A DNA stretch of 64,000 nucleotides from Anthonomus grandis grandis (Eukaryota; Arthropoda; Insecta; Coleoptera; Curculionidae): contig NC_065547.1 of assembly GCF_022605725.1 (NCBI RefSeq), forward strand, positions 19,323,167-19,387,166, written 5' to 3'. Under the pieces are notes generated by a model. It was given only the letters and a program-made list of their open reading frames with translations. It was not told where the DNA came from and made no database searches. Positions within the stretch are counted from its first letter, which is position 1. Every line of letters begins with the position of its first letter. The position numbers and the translations under genes were made by a program. This document shows, in pieces, positions 23,574 through 35,067 of the stretch.

Positions 23574-26500
23574 AAAAATTTTTCTTATGAATTGTTTTTT
23601 TAAAAAAATAGTCATATCTCACTCAATTACGGTTATCTATTATTCAAATTTATTTTAAAATTAATATTTAGGTTATACAAGATGACCCAAATGATCCTTT
23701 TTAAGTTTTGGACATAACAAGGGTTAAGAAAATAGAACAATTAACCATTATAGTCCGATTTGTCTCCAATTTAATTTTTGAAGTTCATTTAATGTACTGT
23801 AAATTATTTTTAAAATTTTTCTTATGAATTGTTTTTTAAAAAAAATAATTATATCTCACTATATTACTGTTATCTATTATTCGAATATAATTTAAATTTA
23901 CTATTTCGCATATACAAGATAGCCAAATGATGTTTTTTACGGTTTGAACACAACCAGAATTAAGAAAATATAATAACTAATTGCGTTAACGATTGTTCCG
24001 ATTCAATTTTAATTTAATTTTTAGATAAAATTTGATTAACCCTAAATGATTTTTAAAAATATTTTAATGTATTGTGTTTAAAAAAAATATCATATCTCAC
24101 TCAATTACGGTTATCTATTATTTAAATTTATTTTAAAATTAATATTTAGGTTATGGAAGATGACACAAATGATCCTTTTTAAGTTTTGGACATAACCAGG
24201 GTTAAGAATATAGAACAATTAATCATTATAGCATTGTCTGATTTGACTCCAATTTAATTTTTGAAGTTCAGTTAATGTACTGTAAATTATTTTTTAAATT
24301 GTTCTTATGAATTGTTTTTTAAAAAAATAATTATATCTCACTCTATTACTGTTATTTATTATTAGAATATAATTTAAATTTACTATTTCGCGTATACAAA
24401 GGATAGCCAGATGATGTTTTTTACGGTTTGAACACAACCAGAATTAAGAAAATATAATAACTAATAGCGTTCACGATTGTTCCGATTTAATTTTAATTTA
24501 ATTTTTAGATAAAATTTAATTAACCCTAAATGATTTTTAAAAATATTTTAATGTATTGTGTTTAAAAAAAATATCATATCTCACTCAATTACGGTTATTT
24601 ATTATTCAAATTTATTTTAAAATTCATATTTAGGTTATACAAGATGACCCAAATAATCCTTTTTAAGTTTTGGAGATAACAAGGGTTAAGAAAATAGAAC
24701 AATTAACCATTATAGTATTGTCCGAATTGTCTCCAATTTAATTTTTGAAGTTCATTTAATGTACTGTAAATTATTTTTTTAAAATTTTCTTATAAATTGT
24801 TTTTTTAAAAAAATAATTATATCTCACTCTATTACTGTTATCTATTATTCGAATATAATTTAAATTTACTATTTCGCATATACACGATAGCCAAATGATG
24901 TTTTTTACGGTTTGAACACAACCAGAGCTAAGAAAATGTAATAAATAATAGCGTTAACGACTGTTTCGATTTAATTTTTAGATATAATTTGATTAACCCT
25001 AAATGATTTTTAAAAATATTTTGATCTATTGTGTTTGAAAAAAATAGTGATATCTCACTCAATTACGGTTATCTATTATTCAAATTTATTTTAAAATGAA
25101 CATTTAGGTTATATAAGATGACCCAAATAATCCTTTTGAAGTTTTGGAGATAACAAGGGTTAAGAAAATAGAACAATTAACCATTATAGTATTGTCCGAA
25201 TTGTCTCCAATTTAATTTTTGAAGTTCATTTAATGTACTGTAAATTATTTTTTAAAATTTTCTTATAAATTGTTTTTTTAAAAAAATAATTATATCTCAC
25301 TCTATTACTGTTATCTATTATTCGAATATAATTTAAATTTACTATTTCGCATATACACGATAGCCAAATGATGTTTTTTACGGTTTGAACACAACCAGAG
25401 CTAAGAAAATGTAATAAATAATAGCGTTAACGACTGTTCCGATTTAATTTTTAGATATAATTTGATTAACCCTATATATTTAGGTTATACAAGATGACCC
25501 AAATAATCCCTTTTAAGTTTTGGACATAACCAGGGTTTAGAAAATAGTACAATTAATCATTATAGCATTGTCCGATTTGATTCCAATTTAATTTTTGAAG
25601 TTCATTTGATGTACTGTAAATTATTTTTAAAATTTTTCTTATGAATTGTTTTTTAAAAAAATAGTCATATCTCACTCAATTACGGTTATCTATTATTCAA
25701 ATTTATTTTAAAATTAATATTTAGGTTATACAAGATGACCCAAATGATCCTTTTTAAGTTTTGGACATAAAAAGGGTTAAGAAAATAGAACAATTAATCA
25801 TTATATCATTGTCTGATTTGACTCCAATTTAATTTTTGAAGTTCAGTTAATGTACTGTAAATTATTTTTTAAATTGTTCTTATGAATTGTTTTTTAAAGA
25901 AATAATTATATCTCACTCTATTACTGTTATCTATTATTAGAATATAATTTAAATTTACTATTTCGCGTATAGAAAGGATAGCCAAATGATGTTTTTTAAG
26001 GTTTGAACACAACCAGAATTAAGAGAATATAATAACTAATAGCGTTAACGATTGTGCCGATTTAATTTTAATTTAATTTTTAGATAAAATTTGATTAACC
26101 CTAAATGATTTAAAAAAATATTTTAATGTAATGTGTTTAAAAAAAATAGTCATATCTCACTCAATTACGGTTATCTATTATTCAAATTTATTTTAAAATT
26201 AATATTCAGGTTATGCAAGATGACACAAATGATCCTTTTTAAGTTTTGGACATAACCAGGGTTAAGAATATAGAACAATTAATCATTATAGGATTGTCTG
26301 ATTTGACTCCAATTTAATTTTTGAAGTTCAGTTAATGTACTGTAAATTATTTTTTAAATTGTTCTTATGAGTTGTTTTTTAAAAAAATAATTATATCTCA
26401 CTCTATTACTGTTATCTATTATTAGAATATAATTTAAATTTACTATTTCGCGTATACAAAGCATAGCCAAATGATGTTTTTTACGGTTTGAACACAACCA

Positions 26501-27615
26501 GAATTAAGAAAATATAATAACTAATAGCGTTAACGATTGTTCCGATTTAATTTTAATTTAATTTTTAGATAAAATTTGATTAACCCTAAATGATTTTTAA
26601 AAATATTTTAATGTATTGTGTTTAAAAAAAATATGATATCTCACTCAATTACGGTTATTTATTATTCAAATTTATTTTAAAATTCATATTTAGGTTATAC
26701 AAGATGACCCAAATAATCCTTTTTAAGTTTTGGACATAACCAGGGTTTAGAAAATAGTACAATTAATCATTATAGCATTGTCCGATTTGATTCCAATTTA
26801 ATTTTTGAAGTTCATTTGATGTACCGTAAATTATTTTTAAAATTTTTCTTATGAATTGTTTTTTAAAAAAATAGTCATATCTCACTCAATTACGGTTATC
26901 TATTTTTCAAATTTATTTTAAAATTAATATTTAGGTTATACAAGATGACCCAAATGATCCTTTTTAAGTTTTGGACATAACAAGGGTTAAGAAAATAGAA
27001 CAATTAACCATTATAGCATTGTCCGATTTGTCTCCAATTTAATTTTTGAAGTTCATTTAATATACTGTAAATTATTTTTATAATTTTTCTAATAAATTGT
27101 TTCTTAAAAAAATAATTATATCTCACTCTATTACTGTTATCTATTATTCGAATATAATTTAAATTTACTATTTCGCATATACACGATAGCCAAATGATGT
27201 TTTTTACGGTTTGAACACAACCAGAGTTAAGAAAATGTAATAAATAATAGCGTTAACGATTGTTCCGATTTAATTTTAAATTAATTTTTAGATATAATTT
27301 GATTAACCCTAAATGATTTTTAAAAATATTTTGATGTATTGTGTTTAAAGAAAAAAGTCATATCTCACTCAATTACGGTTATCTATTATTCAAATATATT
27401 TTAAAATTCATATTTAGATTACACAAGATGACCCAAATGATCATTTTTAAGTTTTGGACATAACCAGGGTTTAGAAAATAGTACAATTAATCATTATAGC
27501 ATTGTCCGATTTGATTCCAAGTTAATTTTTGAAGTTCATTTGATGTCTTGTGTTTAAAAAAAATATCATATCTTACTCAATTACGGTTACCTGTTATTCA
27601 AATTTATTTTAAAAT

Positions 27616-27712
27616 CCATCTTTTTTAAATTCAATAATTGTTGAGCGTGTGAGATAAAAATTTCTAAATTAATTTTTGCTATAAGTGACGTAATACCCAA
27701 TATAATAAGTAT
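27616..27712. other. About 97 bp of non-satellite sequence inserted in the array
   Basis: The satellite TTTTAAAAT|TCATATTTAGG is split by unrelated sequence containing TTGTTGAGCGTGTGAGATAA and ATAAGTGACGTAATACCC. I see no terminal inverted repeat or clear target duplication. It could be a small insertion, a captured fragment or a joining artefact. Confidence 0.6.
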
Positions 27713-30700
27713 TCATATTTAGGTTATACAAGGTGACACAAATAATCCTTTTTAAGTTTTGGACATAACCAGGGTTTAGAAAATAGTACAATTAATCAGT
27801 ATAGCATTGTCCGATTTGATTCCAATTTAATTTTTGAAGTTCATTTGATGTACTGTAAATTATTTTTAAAATTTTTCTTATGAATTGTTTTTAAAAAAAA
27901 TAGTCATATCTCACTCAATTACGGTTATCTATTATTCAAATTTATTTTAAAATTAATATTTAGGTTATGCAAGATGACACAAATGATCCTTTTTAAGTTT
28001 TGGATATAACCAGGGTTAAGAAAGTAGAAAAATTATTCATTATAGAATTGTCCGATTTGAATCCAATTTAATCTTTGAAGTTCATTTGATGTACTGTAAA
28101 TTATTTTTAAAATTTTTGTTATGATGTTTTTTTTAAAAAAATAATAATATCTCACTCTATTACTGTTATCTATTATTCAAATTTACTTTAAAATTAATAT
28201 TTAGGTTATACAAGATGACTCATATGATCCTTTTTAAGTTTTGGACATAACCAGGGTTAAGAAAATAGAACAACTAATCATTATAGCAATGTCCGATTTG
28301 ATTCCAATTTAATCTTTGAAGTTCATTTGATGGACTGTAAATTATTCTTAAAATTTTTCTTGTGAATTGTTTTTTAAAAAAATAATTATATCTCACTCTA
28401 TTACTAATATCTATTATTCGAATAGAATTTAAATTTACTATTTCGCATATACAAGATAGCCAAATGATGTTACTTACGGTTTGAACACAACCAGAATTAA
28501 GAAAATATAATAACTAATAGCGTTAAAGATTGTGCCGTTTTAATTTTAATTTAATTTTTAGATATAATTTGATTAACCCTAAATGACTTTTAAAAATATT
28601 GTGATGTATTGTGTTTAAAAAAAATAGTCATATCTCACTCAATTACGGTTATCTATTATTCAAATTTATTTTAAAATTAATATTTAGGTTATACAAGATG
28701 ACTCAAATAATCCTTTTTACATTTTTGGACAGTTTTGGACATAACCAGGGTTAAGAAAATAGAACAATTAACCATTATAGTATTGTCCGAATTGTCTCCA
28801 ATTTAATTTTTGAAGTTCATTTAATGTACTGTAAATTATTTTTTAAAGTTTTCTTATGAATTGTTTTTTAAAAAAATAATTATATCTCACTCTATTACTG
28901 TTATCTATTATTCGAATATAATTTAAATTTACTATTTCGCATATACACGCTAGCCAAATGATGTTTTTTACGGTTTGAACACAACCAGAGCTAAGAAAAT
29001 GTAATAAATAATAGCGTTAACGACTGTTCCGATTTAATTTTTAGATATAATTTGATTAACCCTAAATGATTTTTAAAAATATTTTGATGTATTTTGTTTG
29101 AAAAAATAGTCATATCTCACTCAATTAAGGTTATCTATTATTCAAATTTATTTTAAAATTCATATTTAGGTTATACAAGATGACCCAAATAATCCCTTTT
29201 AAGTTTTGGTTAAGTTTTAACATAACCAGGGTTTAGAAAATAGTACAATTAATCATTATAGCATTGTCCGATTTGATTCCAATTTAATTTTTGAAGTTCA
29301 TTTGATGTATTGTGTTTAAAAAACATATCATATCTAACTCAATTACGGTTACCTGTTATTCAAATTTATTTTAAAAAACATATTTAGGTTATACAAGATG
29401 ACCCAAATAATCCTTTTCAAGTTTTGGACATAACCAGGGTTTAGAAAATAGTACATTTAATCATTATAGCATTGTCCGACTTGATTCCAATTTAATTTTT
29501 GAAGTTCATTTAATGTACTGTAAATTATTTTTAAATTTTTTCTTATGAATTGTTTTTTAAAAAAATAGTCATATCTCACTCAATTACGGTTATCAATTAT
29601 TCAAATTTATTTTAAAATTAATATTTAGGTTATACAAGATGACCCAAATAATCCTTTTTAAGTTTTGGACATAACCAGGGTTAAGAAAATAGAACAATTA
29701 ACCATTATAGCATTGTCCGATTTGTCTCCAATTTAATTTTTGAAGTTCATTTAATGCACTGTAAATTATTTTTAAAATTTTTCTTATGAATTGTTTTTTT
29801 AAAAAATAGTCATATCTCACTCAATTACGGTTATCAATTATTCAAATTTATTTTAAAATTAATATTTAGGTTATACAAGATGACCCAAATAATCCTTTTT
29901 AAGTTTTGAACACAACCAGAGTTAAGAAAATGTAATAAATAATAGCGTTAACGACTGTTCCGATTTAATTTTTAGATATAATTTGATTAACCCTAAATGA
30001 TTTTTAAAAATATTTTGATGTATTGTGAAAAAAAAATATCATATCTCACATAATTACGGTTACCTGTTATTCAAATTTATTTTTAAATTCATATTTAGGT
30101 TATACAAGATGACCCAAATAATCCTTTTTAAGTTTTGGACATAACCAGGGTTTAGAAAATAGTACAATTAATTATTATAGCATTGTCCGATTTGATTCCA
30201 ATTTAATTTTTGAAGTTCATTTGATGTACTGTAAATTATTTTTAAAATTTTTCTTATGAATTGTTTTTTAAAAAAATAGTCATATCTCACTTAATTACGG
30301 TTATCTATTATTCAAATTTATTTTAAAATTAATATTTAGGTTATACAAGATGACCCAAATGATGCTTTTTAAGTTTTGGACATAACAAGGGTTAAGAAAA
30401 TAGAACAATTAACCATTATAGCATTGTCCGATTTGTCTCCAATTTATTTTTTAAAGTTCATTTAATGTACTGTCAATTATTTTTAACATTTTTCTTATAA
30501 TTTGTTTTTTAAAAAAATAATTATATCTCACTCTATTACTGTCATCTATTATTAGCATATAATTTAAATTTACTATTTCGCGTATACAAAGGATAGCCAA
30601 ATGATGTTTTTTACGGTTTGAACACAACCAGAATTAAGAAAATATAATAACTAATAGGGTTGGCGATTGTTCCGATTTAATTTTAATTCAATTTTTAGAT

Positions 30701-30948
30701 ATAATTTGATTAACCCTAAATGATTTTTAAAAATAGTTTTATGTATTATGTTTTAAAAAAATAGTCATATCTCACTCAATTACGGTTATCTATTATTAAA
30801 ATTTAATTTAGAATTAATATTTAGGTTATACAAGATGACTCAAATGATCCTATTTAAGTTTTGGACATAACCAGGATTAAGAAAATAGAACAATTAATCA
30901 TTATAGCATTGTCCGATTTGATTCCAATTTAATCTTTCAAGGTCATTT

Positions 30949-32025
30949 GATAGGCTGTAAATTATTTTTAAAATTTTTCTTATGGATTGTTTTTTAAAAA
31001 AAATAATTATATCTCACTCTATTACTGTTATCTATTATTCGAATATAATTTATATTTACTATTTCCCATATACAAGATAGCCAAATGATGTTTTTTACGG
31101 TTTGAACACAACCAGAGTAAAGAAAATGTAATAACTAATAGCGTTGGCGATTGTTCCGATTTAATTTTAATTCAATTTTTAGATATAATTTGATAAACCC
31201 TAAATGATTTTTAAAAATAGTTTTATGTATTATGTTTTAAAAAAATAGTCATATCTCACTCAATTACGGTTATCTATTATTAAAATTTAATTTAGAATTA
31301 ATATTTAGGTTATACAAGATGACTCAAATGATCCTATTTAAGTTTTGGACATAACCATGATTAAGAAAATAGAACAATTAATCAATATAGCATTGTCCTA
31401 TTTGATTCCAATTTAATTTTTGAAGTTCATTTGATGTACTGCAAATTATTTTTAAAATTTTTCTTATGAATTGTTTTTTAAAAAAATAATTATATCTCAC
31501 TCTATTACTAATATCTATTATTCGAATATAATTTAAATTTACTATTTCGCATATACAAGATAGCCAAATGATGTTTTTTGCAGTTTGAACACAACCAGAG
31601 TTAAGAAAATGTAATAACTAATAGCGTTGGCGATTGTTCCAATTTAATTTTAATTCAATTTTCAGATATAATTTGATTAACCCTAAATGATTTTTAAAAA
31701 TAGTTTTATGTAATATGTTTTAAAAAAATAGGCATATCTCACTCAATTACGGTTATCTATTATTCAAATATAATTTAAAATTAGTATTTAACCAGGGTTA
31801 AGAAAATAGAACAATTTATCATTTTAGCATTGCCCGATTTGATTCCAATTTATTCTTTGAAGTTCATTTGATGGACTGTAAATTATTTTTAAAATTTTTC
31901 TTATTAATTGTTTTTTAAAAAAATAATTATATCTCAATCTATTACTAATATCTATTATTCGAATAGAATTTAAATTTACTATTTCGCATATACAAGATAG
32001 CCAAATGATGTTTTTTACGGTTTGA
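30949..32025 (+). repeat. Segmental duplication inside the array, copy 1 (offset 3,042 bp)
   Basis: Matches 33,991-35,067. Markers at a constant offset include GATAGGCTGTAAATTATTTT at 30,949 and 33,991, and the truncated-monomer junction TATTTAACCAGGGTTAAG at 31,791 and 34,833 (A-monomer sequence missing about 45 bp). The shared oddities go beyond what random monomers of the array share. Confidence 0.75.
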
Positions 32026-32816
32026 ACACAACCAGAGTAAAGAAAATGTAATAACTAATAGCGTTGGCGATTGTTCCGATTTAATTTTAATTCAATTTTT
32101 AGATATAATTTGATTAACCCTAAATGATTTTTAAAAATAGTTTTATGTATTATGTTTAAAAAAAATAGTCATATCTCACTCAATTACGGTTATCTATTAT
32201 TAAAATTTAATTTAGAATTAATATTTAGGTTATACAAGATGACTCAAATGATCCTATTTAAGTTTTGGACATAACCAGGATTAAGAAAATAGAACAATTA
32301 ATCATTATAGCATTGTCCGATTTGATTTCAATTTAATTTTTAGATATAATTTGTTTAACCCTAAGTAATTTTTTAAAATATTTTGATGTATTGTGTTTAA
32401 AAAAAATAGTCATATCTCACTCAAGTACGGTTATCTATTATTCAAATTTATTTTAAAATTAATATTTAGGTTATACAAGATGACCCAGATGATTCTTTTT
32501 AAGTTTTGAACATAACCAGGGTTAAGAAAGTAGAACAGTTAATCATTATAGCATTGTCCGATTTGATTCCAATTTAATTTTTGAAGTTCATTAAATTATT
32601 TTTAAAATTTTCCTTATGAATTGTTTTTTAAAAAAATAATTATATCTCACTCTATTGCTGTTATCTATTATTCGAATATAATATAAATTTACTATTTCGC
32701 ATATGCAAGATAGCCAAATGATGTTTTTTACGGTTTGAACACAACCAGAATTAAGAAAATATAATAACTAATAGCGTTAACGATTGTTCCTATTTAATTT
32801 TAATTCAATTCTTAGA

Positions 32817-32832
32817 ACACATCTCGTGAGAG
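32817..32832 (+). other. Probable residual PacBio library barcode
   Basis: The 16 bases ACACATCTCGTGAGAG stand where the corresponding monomer at about 42,392 has about 30 bases of normal satellite. As far as I remember the published PacBio 16-mer barcode set, this is identical to bc1003. It is GC-richer than its surroundings and has no counterpart elsewhere in the array. It should be treated as a technical sequence, not as biology. Confidence 0.85.
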
Positions 32833-33860
32833 TAATAGTTTTATGTATTGTGTTTTAAAAAAATAGTCATATCTGACTCAATTACGGTAAATCTATTACT
32901 CAAAGTTATTTTAAAATTAATATTTAGGTTATACAAGATGAGCCAAATGATCCTTTTTAAGGTTTGGACATAACCAGGGTTAGAAAAATAGAACAATTAA
33001 ATCAATTACAGCATTGTCCGATTGATTCCAATTTAATTTTTTGAAGTTCATTTGATGTACTGTAAATTATTTTTACAATTTTTTCTTATGAATTGTTTTT
33101 TTAAAAATTAATTATATCTCACTCTATGAATGTTTCTATTATCCGAATTAAATTTAAATTTACTATTTCGCATATACAAAATATCCAAACTATTTTTTTT
33201 GACCGGTGGTGAACACAACCAGAATTAAGAAAATATAATAACTAATAGCGTTAACGATTGTTCCGATTTAATTTTTAGATATAATTTGTATTAACCCTAA
33301 ATGATTTTTAAAAATAGTTTTATTAATTATGTTTTAAAAAAAATAGTTATGTCTCACTCTATTACGGTTATTAATTATTCAAATATAATTTAAAATTAAT
33401 ATTTAGGTTTATCAATATGACTTAAATGATCCTTTTTAAGTTTTTGGACATAACCAGGGTTAAGAAAGTAGAATAATTAATTATTATAACATTGTCCGAT
33501 TTGACTCCCAATTTAAATTTTTGAAGTTCATTTAATGTACTGTAAATTATTTTTAAAATTTTACCTATGAATTGTTTTCTAAAAAAATAATTATATCTCA
33601 CTCTATTACTAATATCTATTATTCGAATATATTTTTAAATTTACTATTTTCGCACATACAAGATAGCCAAATGAAGTTTTTACGGTTTGAACATAACCAG
33701 AATTAAGAAAATATAATAACTAATAGCGTTGGCGATTGTTCCGATTTAATTTTAATTCAATTTTTAGATATAATTTGATTAACCCTAAATGATTTTTAAA
33801 AATATTTTGATATATTGTGGTTTAAAAAAAAATAGTCATATCTCACTCAATTACGGTTAT
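32833..33860 (+). other. Satellite stretch rich in single-base insertions, probably unpolished sequence
   Basis: Compared with its near-copy at about 42,410-43,340, this stretch repeatedly carries one extra base: GACCGGTGGTGAACAC for GACGGTGTGAACAC, AAGTTTTTGGACA for AAGTTTTGGACA, AGGTTTATCAATATG for AGGTTATCAATATG, TATTTTCGCACATAC for TATTTCGCACATAC. The insertions are mostly homopolymer or duplicated bases. Sequence before 32,816 and after about 33,860 lacks this pattern. It directly follows the apparent barcode, so it looks like raw single-read sequence. Confidence 0.75.
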
Positions 33861-33990
33861 CTATTATTAAAATTTAATTTAGAATTAATATTTAGGTTAT
33901 ACAAGATGACTCAAATGATCCTATTTAAGTTTTGGACATAACCAGGATTAAGAAAATAGAACAATTAATCATTATAGCATTGTCTGATTT

Positions 33991-35067
33991 GATAGGCTGT
34001 AAATTATTTTTCAAATTTTTCTTATGGATTGTTTTTTAAAAAAAATAATTATATCTCACTCTATTACTGTTATCTATTATTCGAATATAATTTATATTTA
34101 CTATTTCCCATATACAAGATAGCCAAATGATGTTTTTTACGGTTTGAACACAACCAGAGTAAAGAAAATGTAATAACTAATAGCGTTGGCGATTGTTCCG
34201 ATTTAATTTTAATTCAATTTTTAGATATAATTTGATTAACCCTAAATGATTTTTAAAAATAGTTTTATGTATTATGTTTAAAAAAAATAGTCATATCTCA
34301 CTCAATTACGGTTATCTATTATTAAAATTTAATTTAGAATTAATATTTAGGTTATACAAGATGACTCAAATGATCCTATTTAAGTTTTGGACATAACCAG
34401 GATTAAGAAAATAGAACAATTAATCATTATAGCATTGTCCGATTTGATTTCAATTTAATCTTTGAAGTTCATTTGATGGACTGTAAATTATTTTTAAAAT
34501 TTTTCTTATGAATTGTTTTTTAAAAAAATATTTATATCTCACTCTATTACTAATATCTATTATTCGAATATAATTTAAATTTATTATTTCGCATATACAA
34601 GATAGCCAAATGATGTTTTTTGCGGTTTGAACACAACCAGAGTTAAGAAAATGTAATAACTAATAGCGTTGGCGATTGTTCCAATTTAATTTTAATTCAA
34701 TTTTCAGATATAATTTGATTAACCCTAAATGATTTTTAAAAATAGTTTTATGTAATATGTTTTAAAAAAATAGGCATATCTCACTCAATTACGGTTATCT
34801 ATTATTCAAATATAATTTAAAATTAATATTTAACCAGGGTTAAGAAAATAGAACAATTTATCATTTTAGCATTGCCCGATTTGATTCCAATTTATTCTTT
34901 GAAGTTCATTTGATGGACTGTAAATTATTTTTAAAATTTTTCTTATTAATTGTTTTTTAAAAAAATAATTATATCTCTATCTATTACTAATATCTATTAT
35001 TCGAATAGAATTTAAATTTACTATTTCGCATATACAAGATAGCCAAATGATGTTTTTTACGGTTTGA
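33991..35067 (+). repeat. Segmental duplication inside the array, copy 2 (offset 3,042 bp)
   Basis: Partner of 30,949-32,025. It also includes the CGTTGGCGATTGTTCCAATT form of monomer A, the ATAGGCATATCTC variant and the truncated A monomer at 34,833. The match fades after about 35,067, where this copy continues with an A monomer of the CGTTAAAG form. Confidence 0.75.
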
